From NCBI RefSeq assembly GCF_021462225.1, contig NC_061804.1, forward strand, positions 38,019,975 to 38,083,974: DNA of 64,000 nt. Direction: 5' to 3'. The notes beneath the pieces were generated by a model. The model saw nothing but the letters and a program-made list of their open reading frames with translations. It was not told where the DNA came from and did not search any database. The position numbers were made by a program, and so were the translations under genes. Below are positions 47,166 to 58,044 of this stretch, one piece after another. The stretch's first letter is position 1. Each line of letters begins with the position of its first letter. This stretch comes from Girardinichthys multiradiatus (lineage: Eukaryota > Chordata > Actinopteri > Cyprinodontiformes > Goodeidae).

Positions 47166-47544
47166 AGTTGGCGACGTGGTTGGCATGACGTACCTCACGA
47201 CAGAGACCGTTGGACGCCCCAAACGCTATGGGGTTGGGAGGGGGGTTGTTTTTGAGAATCTCATTCTTTTTGTCATGATCCAGTTTTTATGTTTAGTTGA
47301 ATACTCAACCCAAATGGGTCCCATACAAGAAGCCCATTGTGAGCCAATGCTCATTTAGTACCAGTCCACAAAAAATCCACATGGGGCCCACATACATGTT
47401 GACCCAGTAGGGATGTAAACATACAATCCACTCACAAAACAATACACAATTTTGGGTTCTCCAGGATGAGATTATTTTTTTTAGAGAGGAAAGAAACCTT
47501 GCATGCAACAATGCATTTGATGCATGCAGATTTTACTTGCCCAT

Positions 47545-49355
47545 ACACAAATCTGCTCCAAATTTTGCACACCCTGGCAGAACTTCAAATTTGGCCATTT
47601 TTGAATGATAAAACATAACATTTTCTTTGTCTCATTGTTAGTGTGGCTGATGCAATTTATTGTCAAATAGTTGCATTTGCTCTTTTCACACAATAATGAA
47701 AAAAATTACCTAAGTGACCCTGATCAAAAGTTTACAAAACTTGCTAAGACAGTGTATTGCCCCCTTTAAAATCAATGACTTGAAGTCTTCTGTGGTAGTT
47801 GAACATGAGGGATTTGGTTTCTCAGGTGGTAAAGATGCCTATTGTTTTCGTAGTTCCTGTAAAATCTGGGGCTGTCTTCCATTAACTACATGTTTAAGAT
47901 CTCCACAAAGTGGCTCAATCATTCTAAGATCTGGAGATTGAGACAGCCAATTCAGAACCTTTTTTATTGTTGCATAGTTCTGTTGGAATGTCCCAGAATG
48001 TCACATGCGCAGCTTCTGGGTTGAGGAGTATAAAGCTTCCTGTAGTATTTTTTGATAACATGCAACATTTATCTTGCTATCAACTTTGATTAGTGTCACT
48101 TGTTGCTCATAGATCCCCCAAATATCAGGCACATATTCACAAAGAATCCTAAGACCAAAAGTAGCTCCTAGTGACATCATTCTAAGAAAAATCTTAGAAT
48201 TTCTCAAATTCTAAGATTTTACTCAGAATTTTCCTTCAGTAAGATAAAAGTTATTCACTAAGCGTCGTAGACGTGAAGAGAGCTCCTACGAGTGAGGAAA
48301 TGTTAAGAATATTGAGGAGGACTTTTAGAGAGCTTAAGAGTGTCTTAAGTAGGCAAGATGGCAGAAAGACCAACAGAAAGGAGAGATTCAGAGTCGTTCT
48401 CAGCAGCGAAGTGAATCACTCTGAAGCTAGGAGCTCTCTGAGAGGACTCTGAGAATCTTTGTGAATATGGGCCCAGTGCTTCAACTCCATGTTTCACAGT
48501 AAGAATGGGTTACTTTTCATCATAGGCCTGGTTGAATCCTTACCAAACCTAGCGTTGATGGTTGTGGCATTTGGTCTCATCACTACAAATAATTTTTTTC
48601 CCTGAAGTTTTGAGGCGTGTCTTTGGGCTTTTCGGTGTATTGTAAGCGGGCTGCTTTGGAACATTGGCATAGTAACAATTTTTCCTCTGCCCACTCTGTC
48701 CGTTTCTCTTCAAGTGTCTCATTTCTGTGCACTGTCAGCTGAATTTCTTTGTGGGATTTCATTCTCAAACAACCTTCCTGACAGTTGTTGCTGTAATTTT
48801 TGTTGGCCCACCTGAGTGGAGCTTAACTTCATTACAATCTCTCATTTTCCATTTCTTAGTTAGTTTGAATACTCTCGATCAAGTCCTTGGATATCTTTTA
48901 ATTGCCATTTTCTGTTTTATAATGTCCAACTAACTTCTCCCACAGATCCTTTGGTAATTATATTGCTTTCCCTCTGAATGTCTTAGAATCCAGCAATGTC
49001 AGCACAGCACTGGATGAAACATTAAGTAGTCTGTCAGGAGCCTATAAACTGTTTTTAAACACACACTAATTACAAGTCAACAGATTACAAGTGAGGATGG
49101 TTACCTTTAAAGCCATGTGTACAACCTTGTATTTATATCATCAGGTCAAGGTTATGTAAACGTTTGATTTGGGTCATTTGGGAAGTTTTTGTTGTTGTAA
49201 TGATTTAAAAACTGCAAAAACTGTTGCTTTTGCATAACTGCTTCACTGAACCACAAAAATGGTTTTCCAAAAAAAATGTTTTATTATTCATGTTCTTTAA
49301 AAAATTGCCAAAAATCTGAAATTATGCCAGGACATGTAAACCTATGAGCACAAAT
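47545..49355 (-). mobile_element. Full-span Tc1-like transposon, inactive, interrupted
   Basis: Both terminal regions are recognisable. Each carries an inner repeat (GACCCTGATCAAAAGTTTAC at 47717-47736; ATGTAAACGTTTGATTTGGG at about 49153) and an outer repeat (CACCCTGGCAGAA at 47570; GCCAGGACATGTAAACC at 49327), the IR/DR arrangement. Decayed transposase lies between them on the minus strand. It includes SQSPDLRMIEPLCGDLKHVV (about 47940-47885), ACYQKILQEALYS (about 48065) and NHQR..YDEK (about 48540). A 348-bp MITE-like insertion splits it at 48127-48474. Stops throughout show that it is dead. Confidence 0.8.
48127..48474. mobile_element. 348-bp MITE-like element nested in Tc1
   Basis: The ends are inverted copies. 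The left reads AGGCACATATTCACAAAGAA then TCCTAAGA. The complement of the right reads GGGCCCATATTCACAAAGAT then TCTCAGAG. AGTAGCTCCTAG and GAGAGCTCCTAG lie at equal depth. An inner AAATCTTAGAATTTCTCAAATTCTAAGATTTT-like palindromic patch occurs at 48190-48220. It has no coding capacity and interrupts the continuous Tc1 transposase similarity. The target duplication could not be resolved. The superfamily is uncertain (Harbinger-like is one possibility). Confidence 0.75.
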
Positions 49356-49869
49356 TTATTGCTGTTGATATGCTGATCTAATATTAAGGCAACCCTAATG
49401 CCAAAATATCATTAAAGTAGAAAATAAATAAATGTTTAATAAATCTCAAGTTGTGTTTTAAAGACTCTCTGCATTGTGTAATTATTCAGTTCCAGTTTGA
49501 TCCGTAATAATAGTTTAGATTTTGAAGTGTAGATAAGATGTGATCAAGGCTAATTAAAAATATTAAAGATTCCTTTAGGTTAGCGCTTATAGGAAGTAGT
49601 GAATTAATGCTAAGTTTGCCCTGTGCTTTAGTAGTGGACTGTTGTCGGCCAGCCCGATGAGCAGGATGTTTGAGCTGAAACTGCTAAACAAAACGGGGCG
49701 TTTAAAATTCAGACATTTAGTCTGCTGTGCTTTTGACTACTGAAATAAAAGGGAACATTATAGTAAGATCATCAGAGTTTTCTGAAGCTTTTAGAAAATT
49801 GATTCTAGTAGCTTTTAACATCATAACATCATCCCCACCAGAACCGTGAGATGCTTCCCCAATAACAAA

Positions 49870-50508
49870 CCTTGGATCACCAGTGACCTGAAGGACCTGC
49901 TTTAACAAGAAAAAACGAGCCTTCAGAGAGGGAGACAGAGAATTATTGAGGAGTTTACAGAAGCAACTTAAAGTCAAGATAAGAGACAGCAAGGAGGTGT
50001 ACAAGAAGAAGCTAGAGAGCAAGCTCCAGCAAAACAATATCAGAGATGTGTGGACAGGGATGAAGAAGATCACAGGCTTCAAGCAGAAGGATGATCAGAC
50101 CGATGGAGGTCTGGACAGAGCCAATGAACTGAACACATTCTTCAATAAGTTCAGTTCAAAAAGAATTTCAGCATCCTCCTCTCCTGCTCACAGCCAAACA
50201 GACATTCCATCTTCCTTTGACCCACAGGACCCACAGCTGTCCAGTAACACCTCACATTTTTTATCTTCCACCTCAGCCCTAGACCCTTCTACATGTTTGC
50301 CATCAACCATATCAGAAGATGCTCATGCTTCCTTTGCTTCCCCCTTCCACCTGTGTGTCTCAAGAAGTCAGGTGAAGAGACAACTGGAGAGACTGAATAG
50401 GAATAAGGCTGCAGGTCCAGATCATGTCAGTCCTAGAGTCCTGAAGGCCTGTGCAGAGCAGCTCTGTGGGATTCTGCAGCACCTCTTCAACCTTAGCCTC
50501 ACCCATCA
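49870..50508 (+). pseudogene. Rex1-like LINE pre-RT and finger region
   Basis: Beginning with NNKPWITSDLKDLL and a stop, the open frame from 49946 reads RSLQKQLKVKIRDSKEVYKK, WTGMKKITGFKQ (about 50048) and NKAAGPDHVSPRVLKACAEQ (about 50401-50460). The last is the fingers-domain GPD motif of LINE RTs. The frame then reaches LQHLFNLSL and switches phase at about 50508, where roughly 60 bases coding the segment before the NDFRPVAL block are missing. It ends at a stop at 50537-50539. Confidence 0.8.
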
Positions 50509-51693
50509 GTCCTCAATGACTTTAGACCTGTTGCCCTGACATCTCACATCATGAAGGTCCTAGAGAGACTCCTGTTGGCCCACCTGAGTAAGCAAACAGT
50601 AAACCATCAGGACCCCCTTCAGTTTGCTTATCGCTGTGGAGTTGGAGTTGAAGATGCCATCATACACCTGCTTCAACAAACCCACTGTCATCTGGACAAA
50701 GCCAGTAGCACTGTGAGGATCATGTTCTTTGATTTCTCCAGTGCATTTAATACTATCCAACCTGATTTGTTTTGTCAGAAACTCCAGAAGACTCAGGTGG
50801 AGGCCTCAACAATCTCCTGGATCAAAGACTACCTGACAAACAGACCACAGTTTGTGAGACTGAAGGGTTATGAGTCTAACCAGGTAGTCAGCATCACAGG
50901 AGCACCACAGGGGACTGTACTCTCACCGTTCCTTTTCACTCTGTACACCTCAGACTTCCAGTACAAGACAGACTCCTGTCATCTGCAGAAATACTCGGAT
51001 GATTCTGCAGTCGTGGGGTGGATCAGAGATGGACAAGAAGCTGAGTACAGGAAGGTGGTGGACCGCTTTGTGGCATGGTGTGGAAACAATCATCTCATGT
51101 TGAACGTGACTAAAACAAAGGAGATGATTGTAGATTTTAAGAGAAACAGGAATAAGTCAAAAACTATTTCTAACATGGGAGAAGAAGTGGAGGTGGTGGA
51201 GGAGTATAAATACCTCGGTGTTCACCTGGACAACAGACTAGAGTGGAGATGCAACTGTGAAGCCATCTACAAGAAGGGACAGAGCAGACTGTACTTCTTG
51301 AGGAAGCTTAGGTCCTTTGGTGTTTGCAGCAAGATGCTGCATATCTTCTATAAGTCTGTTGTGGAAAGTGTGATCTCTTCTGCCATCAGCTCCTGGGGAA
51401 GCAGCATCAGAGCCAGGGACTTAAAAAAGCTCAACAGGCTGATAACAAAGGCTGGCTCTGTTCTGGGGACTCCTCTGGAACCTCTGGAGATCATTGTGGA
51501 AAGACGGATTCTTCATAAAATGAAGAACATTATGGAGAACCCTGAGCCTCCTCTTCATGAGACTGTCCTACAACAACAGAGTGTCTTCAGTCAGAGGCTT
51601 CTTCAGATCTGCTGTGAGACGGAGCGCTACAGGAGATCCTTCCTGCCCACAGCCATCAGCATCTACAACGGCTCTTTGAGGAAACCCTCATAA
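50509..51693 (+). pseudogene. Rex1-like LINE RT palm/thumb
   Basis: In the new frame, LNDFRPVALTSHIMKVLERL leads into an uninterrupted 380-codon frame from the ATG at 50551. Motif A is FFDFSSAFNTIQPD (about 50725). Motif B is GAPQGTVLSPFLFTLY (about 50900). The catalytic motif C is YSDD (50992-51003), where YADD is usual; a serine variant is plausibly still active. EYKYLGVHLDN (about 51205) and a C-terminal SFLPTAISIYN phrase (about 51640) follow. The enzyme would reverse-transcribe its RNA at a nicked target. It cannot act without its missing N-terminal endonuclease. Confidence 0.85.
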
Positions 51694-51762
51694 TGAGCTA
51701 CAACAACATTTAATTTCCCTTTGGGATTAATAAAGTATTTTTGAATTGAATTGAATTGAATT

Positions 51763-53270
51763 TTGATTCAAAATCAGCCATTCTACAGAATAAAAAAATG
51801 TATAGTGGATATTTGGCCTCATAATAATCCCTTTTGGATTGGAATTTAACCAGAAATATTTATTTTAATAATGCGTGATTTGGTCCCCCTTTCAGTTATT
51901 TCTTAAGATGTATTTGCACTTATAGAATATTTCAAATGTGACCCCCTTTCATACATTTAACTAAATTGTTACCAAACCAAAAAAATGTGTTTCCTTTGTA
52001 TGTTTACATTTAGGACACATGTCGATTTGTGTTTTTAAATCCTAAATGGATTTAAATGTTACATTGATTAATTGAAGTCAGTTAGAGCTATTACATTGCT
52101 ATTTTTTTAAACAGAGAAGCAAATGTAAATGTTGTCTCCTTTTATATTGAGTGCAGCACAAACAACAACAAAACAAGTTACTATTTATCTATATGATACA
52201 TTAAATTACAAATAATAATAAACTGTTACACAATGCTTTAAGTTCATGGGTATAAAATGGTTTCTATACGGGTGCAAAATGGAAGTCGGAAAAAACAGAT
52301 TTTGTCTACTAATAGGTGACCCTGAAGCCTCATATATATATAAGGTCTGTGTGTGAAAAGTTTCCTTCCACTTTGACCCCGCTCTGATAGAAAAGGAGTC
52401 ATTATTAACATCTGATCATCAGGTAGCTCCAACACCTTACCCCTTGGTGATTCTGGACAATCTCGGTCTAAAACATGTTTTTGACTCAATAAGAATGAAA
52501 ATCGGAAGCCATGTTAAATGAAGAAGTCCATATTTGTAAGACACAGATATGGTTAGCTTTAAAGTGGAAAGTTGACACCCAAGTTTACAAGTACCAATAG
52601 ATTAATTACATGTCCTTACTTCTATTTAGCTTTTTTAAAATGAGTTTACATTTACAAAAAAGCTGTCTTGATCTTAAAATTACACGTTTTATAGATGTTA
52701 GGGTAGATGTACTCTACTCTTTAAAGCTTTTCTCTAAACATTTTAAGTGGTCTGAGGTTTGCTTTTATGTCTAACTGCCCTTTACCGCATCTTGGCTTAC
52801 TTTCTCCTTCCTGCCTCCACATGTTCTCCAGTAACCAATCTCACTGTGAGGGAGAATTTGCATCTCTCAATTCTTAAAGTAGGAGAATGTTTAACAAACA
52901 CCTTATAAATAAGAAGAGTGAGTCACCTCAGTAAAAAGGTGGAGATGCTCATGTATATAGAGAAGGAAAGAGACATGGGGTTGTAAGCTTGCAGCCTGTT
53001 TTACTACATGTCACATGAATTCTTTTCAGGTTTCTGCATACTTTGATTCCTGATTATGTTAAATGCCACCAAGAAGGTCCCATTAGGGGAGAAGATGAGA
53101 AGAGGAGTCAGGAGTGAAGAGGGACATGGGTAATCAGATTTAAAAAGAGAGACGTCCACAAAGATGGACAGGCAAGAGGGGTGGAATAACATCCGCAGTT
53201 TGCATGCCCCACTTTGTATGGGTTATTTTTTTTTAATTCAGCTTCAGGAAGAACAATATTGCTTAATTAG
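51763..53270. other. AT-rich sequence without recognised genes
   Basis: Nothing coding is recognised. The A/T content is high and frames are short. It ends at the left LTR of the Gypsy element. Confidence 0.45.
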
Positions 53271-54867
53271 TGCCGGCACTGCTGGGTCTGGGGGACTTTG
53301 TCTCCTCTTTTGCCTGCTCCTTCATTATTCCTCCCCTAGGTGGCGTCAGAACATGGTGGCTGGGTGCTGTGACAGGTGTTTCGCATCAAGCCTCACCAAG
53401 AGAGGGTATAAGAGGAGTCTGCTGCCAGCACTTCGATGCCTGAGTGTTGACCAACTGTGGTAAAAGCTCTAGCTCTCTAATGTTACTGATTCCTTCTTTA
53501 AAGAGGATTTTCTCACCTCGTGTGTGTTCTCCCTCAGGTTGCCCCTGTGTTCTGGATCCCATTCCAGCTCGTTTCTTGGTTCTTGAGCTTACCTGCATAA
53601 ATTCCCGTTGTCTCCTTCGGATTGAAGTTTCTGGCTGGGGGCATGCTGACTCCTCCTTCCTGGGCTCTCCTGTGATCAAACCCTGCTCACCCTCCACCGT
53701 GTTCACCTTCCTAGCCGCTTTGCAAGAATCATCCTCCTGGATTAAACCTTCCTCCCAAGAAGCAGTTCAAGCATCACAGATCAAATACACCTTCCTCTGG
53801 CTGATCACCAACTCTCAGACCCCACTCATTCCTCATCTCATCCCCTGCAAGCACAATCTCCCTTCTCTACTTCCAGTGTCCTCCAGCAGTATAACTAATC
53901 TTACCTGTCCTCTTTCATGTGCAGTTGAAGACTCTTTCTGTGTTTGTCATTGTCTTTGAAACAGCTCTGACCCACATACAGAAGGACATTCCAGAGAATG
54001 AAAATCAGTAAAATGATGTTTATTGAGTGACTAATAATCAGGAACAAGAATGGGTAAATCTCCAACTGTATGGAAGGAAAGGGAAGAGAACTGGTGAAAC
54101 AAGGGACTGAAATAAGACGATAAAAACTAGTGACAAAAACTCTGAGCTGGGTCAGTGAACGGCTTACTAGTTTGATGTAGTCAGATCGCCAGAGGTTGAG
54201 GGAGTCGGTGTTTAGGTCCATATAAGCAGTGTTCGTCTTGATGCTTTCTCCTGGTGCTATTCTGAGGTCGAGCAAAAAACCGTGAGGTAATCCAAGTTGT
54301 AATGGCTTACGTAGGAGGGTGGACAGGATACGCTTAATGTCCAGATGCAGAGAAACGAAGGAATCAGGATGGATGCCAGCCAGAGCAAAATCCAGTTGAA
54401 GACAATAATTCAGGAAGCGAAGTCTGTAGGTAGTTTTTAGCCACAGAGTCTTCTGAGGCAGTAAATCCAAGAGTCAGGTTCTCAGCCTGCGAAGTAGCAT
54501 AAACAAGGTTAAAAGGAGCACAAAAAACAAAGCTTAGTCTAGCGGTGGCTGAGTTTGTTACCACTGTAGGCAAACACTCTCACATCGAAGTGCTGGCAGC
54601 CTCCTGCTTAAATACTCCTCCAAGCAATCAGCAGAACAAGACGCACCTGTCCACCAGGGCACCTGAGAACTCCAGCACCATCTGGGAAACTGAACACAAT
54701 GTTGGAAACACAAAAAAACACACACACAAACCAAAACCCCAACAGTGTTCCTGGTTCCGGATTCCTGACTTTACTTATCAGATGTGTTACAATAAACATT
54801 TTAAACATTTTCCTGTCTCCTGAGTGTGTTCTGCATGTGGGTCAAATCAGTATCAAAAACCATGACA
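53271..54867 (+). repeat. Gypsy 5' LTR (interrupted)
   Basis: It begins TGCCGGCACTGCTGGG and aligns with the 3' LTR from TCTGGGGGACTTTGTCTCC onward. It ends in AAAAACCATGACA at 54867. The poly(A) signal is at 54791-54796. Its end was placed by comparison with the two delimited solo LTRs, which finish GGGTCA...ATGACA or ATAACA in the same way. Removing the 805-bp insertion at 53940-54744 leaves about 792 bp. The likely gag start codon overlaps the final bases of the LTR. Confidence 0.85.
53945..54744 (-). mobile_element. Solo LTR of a related Gypsy family, copy 1 (800 bp)
   Basis: On the minus strand it runs from TGTTGGGGTTTTGG to CAAAGACAATGACA. The 5-bp duplication GTGTT is exact (53940-53944 and 54745-54749). 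The uninterrupted partner LTR at about 60372 reads CTCTGTGTTCCTGG, confirming the empty site. The poly(A) signal on the minus strand is at 54019-54024. It matches copy 2 (56696-57508) along its whole length, with many substitutions. Flanking short frames are non-coding. Confidence 0.9.
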
Positions 54868-55456
54868 GAACACTCAGGCCAATCTGACCCAGTAGACTCA
54901 GGAGAGCTGTTTCAGATCAACAACATCAAAGTCAATCTCATGAGTCAACCCTACGAGCTCTCCTGGAGCAACAAAGAAAAACTAATCAACAGCTTGAACA
55001 AATGGCAACTGTCCTGCAAAATACCTTCAGCAGTCAACCTTCTTCACCTCCAGATGGCGCCGTTGGTTCCCCCGGTCTCAAAGCAGAAAATTAAACCTGT
55101 TTCTGAGTTCTCTATCAAGTTACGCACAATGGCAGCTGCTTCTGGCTAGGATATGTGTGCACTTAAAGAGCCTTTTTTCAAGCTCTAGATGAGTCTTTAT
55201 AGGATGAGCTCACCCCACCAGGACTCTTAGTGAACTGCTTTAGCTGCCAGAATAGATAACAGAATTGGAGAGAGAAAGAAATCTAGATTAGAGAGAGCTG
55301 CTGGGAGACCCCAGTTGCCTCCTCTGGCTACAACCCATACAAACTGGGCGGACCGGTCTATCCCCCGAGGAACGGCAGTGCCGTAGAGAATCCAATCAAT
55401 GCATTTACTGTGGTTCCCCAGATCATTTCATCGCCTCTTGCCCGGTCCGGCCGAAA
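54862..55456 (+). pseudogene. Gypsy gag remnant
   Basis: The ATG at 54862 opens a frame starting MTEHSGQSDP, stopped at 55147. Further on, in another frame, is a CCHC zinc knuckle (C-x2-C-x4-H-x4-C) at 55400-55441, the nucleic-acid-binding end of gag. The knuckle frame stops just after at about 55470. Only about 600 bases separate the start from the knuckle, much less than a complete gag of this group, so a large internal deletion is likely. Gag would have formed the particle that packages the element RNA. Confidence 0.7.
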
Positions 55457-55920
55457 GAGAGGGTCCGCCAGTTATAATTGGGAAACTGACGGGCCATCAC
55501 ATCAACTCAAAGACCCCTCGTTTTACTCTACCTGCTACACTAATATTCAACAATGACAATCTCAGTCTTTCTGCTTTAACTGACTCCAGATGTGAACAGA
55601 ACCTGATTGACCAGAACTTAGTTTCCCAAGCCAAGATCGAAACTGTTCTGATTCCCGCACCTCTCCTTCTTGCCGTCTTGGATGGTAAAGCTCTGCCAAA
55701 GACAACCCACCAAACCAAACAACTTGAATTAATCATCTCAGGTAACCACACAGAATACATTTACCTTTTTGTCTTCCCCATTACACAATCATCTGTTGTG
55801 TTAGGCTTTACCTGGTTACAACAGCACAATCCACATCTCAACTGGTCAGAACTCCTGGTCCACCAACTTTCTCTCCTCCTGTTTGCAGTCTGCCGTTCCT
55901 CCAAGTCTGCCCCCCGGTGA
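55457..55920 (+). pseudogene. Gypsy aspartic protease
   Basis: Open from about 55399 to 55920 in one frame. The protease core has an ALTDSR stretch at 55576-55590, where the active site should be D-S/T-G; the glycine is arginine here, expected to abolish activity. The downstream [13 protein letters not shown] (about 55797-55835) is the conserved flap-to-core phrase that precedes RT in this family. The protease would have processed the Gag-Pol precursor. The frame ends at 55920, and RT continues in a different frame that overlaps it by a few bases. Confidence 0.75.
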
Positions 55921-56690
55921 CACCAGAGGAAGCAGACCCCATCGATCTCTCCCAGGTTCCAGAAGAGGATCATGACTTCAAACAGGTTTTCAGTAAAAGC
56001 AAGCCTCTATCATTACCTCCTCATCGCCCATACGATTGTGCCATAGATCTTCTTCCTGGAGCCCCCTTACCTTCTAGCAGACTGTACAACATCTCCTGTC
56101 TGGAGCGACAAGCCATGAAAATGTACATTAATGACTCACTGACTGCTGGCATCATTTGTCTCTCATCATCACCACTGGGGGCAGGCTTCTTCTTTGTGGG
56201 TAAGAAAAACAGGTCCCTCCGCCCATGTATTGACTACCGAGGTCTCAATAAGATTACTGTCAATAATAAATATCCTCTTCCCCTTATCTCATCAGCATTT
56301 GAACCTGTTCATGATTCTACTGTGTTCACTAAACTGGATCTCCGCAACGCATATCACCTTATCAGAATTTGCCAGGGAGATGAGTGGAAGACCGCCTTTA
56401 AGACACCATTGGGTCACTTTGAATATCTAGTCATGCCTTTTGATCTTTGCAATGCTACTGGAATCTTCCAAGCTCTTGTAAATAATGTCCTCCAATATTT
56501 CCTCCACATCTTTGTGTTTGCGTATCTTGACGATATTCTCATCTATTTCAAAAACATCTCTGAAATCCATCGTCACGTCCGTCTGGTTCTCCAACGTCTT
56601 GTGGAAAATAGATTAATTGTTAAGAGAGAGAAGCATGAGTTCCATAAACCGTCTGTTTGTCCTCAAGGGTGAGCAGGTTCGATCAGACCC
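55917..56690 (+). pseudogene. Gypsy reverse transcriptase, N-terminal and palm
   Basis: The 251-codon frame contains, in order, [17 protein letters not shown] (about 56025), [15 protein letters not shown] (about 56218), the motif A block [15 protein letters not shown] (about 56325), [14 protein letters not shown] and the catalytic YLDD at 56523-56534, then [18 protein letters not shown]. All catalytic aspartates remain. The frame is disturbed near 56655 (SVCPQG then stop). The coding trace SDP at about 56684-56691 is cut by the second solo LTR and resumes at 57511. Confidence 0.85.
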
Positions 56691-56695
56691 AGATT

Positions 56696-57508
56696 GTTAT
56701 TTTGTTTGCAATAGATCTGACCCACATACAGAGAACACTCCAGAGAAGTAAATAAATAAAGGATGTTTATTGAGACAATGATAATCAAGAACATAACGGA
56801 TGATTCTCCAACTGTATGGGAAGAGGGGAAGAGAACTGGTGAAAACAGGGAAGTGAATGATATCGAACTAAAACAAGGAATTAATGTAATCAAGAGAACA
56901 GCTTACTAAATAGGTGTGGTCAGGTCACCAGGGTTAGAGGGATTCAGGAACCAGGTTTGTTGAGGTTGAGTTTGGAGAAGGTTCTTTAGGTGCTGCTTTG
57001 TGTGAGCTCGGAGCAAACAGGAATGAGTTCAGTGTGCTATTGCTTACGTTGGAGGGTGGACAGGGTACGCTTACGACTTGGTCCAGGAGACGAATGTAGC
57101 AGGAAACTGCCAGCTTGATGCGAATCCAAACGAAGACAGGAGATAGAAAATGAAGTCCTCAGAACATAGATAGTCTTGATCATCCAGAAAGACTTCCATA
57201 CATGTAGTCAGTATTCAGTGACATAAATCCAGGGTTTAGGTTTACTTAGCTTGCGAAGGAGCATAAACAAAGTTACATGAGGTCGAAGAACAAAGCATAG
57301 ACTTAGTGTTTGGCTTGAACTTGTTATCACTGAGGGCAAAACTCTGTTGCGTCGAAGTGCTGGCAGCCTCCTGCTTTAGTACTCCTCAAAGTAATCAGTA
57401 GAATAAGTCGCACCTGTCACCCAGCACACCTGAGAACTCCAGCACCGTCTGAAAACACTGAACACATGTAGCAAGCACAAAAACACAAACATAACCCAGA
57501 TCCTGACA
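56696..57508 (-). mobile_element. Solo LTR of a related Gypsy family, copy 2 (813 bp)
   Basis: On the minus strand it runs from TGTCAGGATCTGGG to CAAACAAAATAACA. Flanking pentamers are CAGAT (56691-56695) and CAGAC (57509-57513), a 5-bp duplication with one substitution. Joining the flanks restores the codon order of the host pol. The poly(A) signal on the minus strand is at 56766-56771. It has the same family, orientation and host element as copy 1. Confidence 0.9.
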
Positions 57509-57513
57509 CAGAC

Positions 57514-57830
57514 AAGATCAAAGCAATCCTCGATGGGTCCGTTCCTGACACCCGTAACGACCCCAATGATTCCTGGGTTTTGCCAACTTCTATCTCAGAT
57601 TTATACTAAACTACAGTCAAACAGCCGTTCCATTGACTGCTCTTACTTCAATCAAAACCACATTCATTTGGACCCAAACTCTACCTTCCTAGCTCTTAAG
57701 GAGAAGTTCTCTCAAGCACCCATCCTCATCCACTCAGATCCACTTAAACAATTCACACTTGATGTTGATGATTCCGACACAGGGGTGGGTGAAGTGTTGT
57801 TTCAACGTTCTGACTCTGTTGGAAAGCATC
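57514..57830 (+). pseudogene. Gypsy RT/RNase H linker and early RNase H
   Basis: [16 protein letters not shown] (about 57514-57560) follows the solo LTR in the frame expected for the RT connection. The stretch then degrades (a stop near 57607). A later frame carries [20 protein letters not shown] then [15 protein letters not shown] (57695-57800), the start of RNase H. The first catalytic aspartate region is recognisable (VDDSDTGVG, normally VDASD.G). The frame is broken by the SINE at 57845. Confidence 0.75.
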
Positions 57831-57844
57831 ATCCTTGTGCCTTT

Positions 57845-58030
57845 TGATATTTTTTCGGCACTAGAGACCTATATTTTTGATAGTAGGTAGACAGAAAAGA
57901 GGGGCAAAGAGAGAGGGAGACATTCGGCAAAGGTCGCCGGGTCCAGGACTCAAACCCGGGACGGCCGCTTCGAGGACTATAGCCTTTATATGTGGTCGCG
58001 TGCTTAACCCCTACACCAGCATCGCGCCCG
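57845..58030 (-). mobile_element. tRNA-derived SINE inserted in Gypsy pol
   Basis: Flanked by the 14-bp exact duplication ATCCTTGTGCCTTT at 57831-57844 and 58031-58044. On the minus strand the head GGGCGCGATGCTGGTGTAGG contains the A box (58002-58018) and the B box GGTTTGAGTCC (57946-57956). A CTCTCTCTTTGCCCC pyrimidine patch and an A/T-rich tail follow (57845-57880). It is a different SINE family from the copies at 5288 and 62131. It needs a partner LINE for mobility. Confidence 0.9.
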
Positions 58031-58044
58031 ATCCTTGTGCCTTT

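Larger units (their letters stand above)
49850..51762 (+). mobile_element. Rex1-like LINE, 5'-truncated, nearly open
   Basis: The coding part spans 49870-51693, followed by a short 3' UTR with TTTCCCTTTGGGATTAATAA and a (TTGAA)n tail ending near 51762. The endonuclease is missing. The order of RT motifs and the CR1/Rex1-type tail support the clade, though an L2-group relative cannot be excluded. Just one internal deletion (about 50508) breaks an otherwise open RT of 380 codons, so it is a relatively young copy. Confidence 0.8.

Noticed and set aside
49717..50082. 121-codon minus-strand frame
   Set aside because: Antisense shadow of the Rex1-like LINE coding sequence.
54364..54823. Short frames in both directions inside the 5' LTR region
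   Set aside because: They lie in the solo LTR and LTR tail, which are non-coding.
57940..58030. Functional tRNA gene
   Set aside because: tRNA-like promoter boxes belong to a SINE with a 14-bp target duplication.
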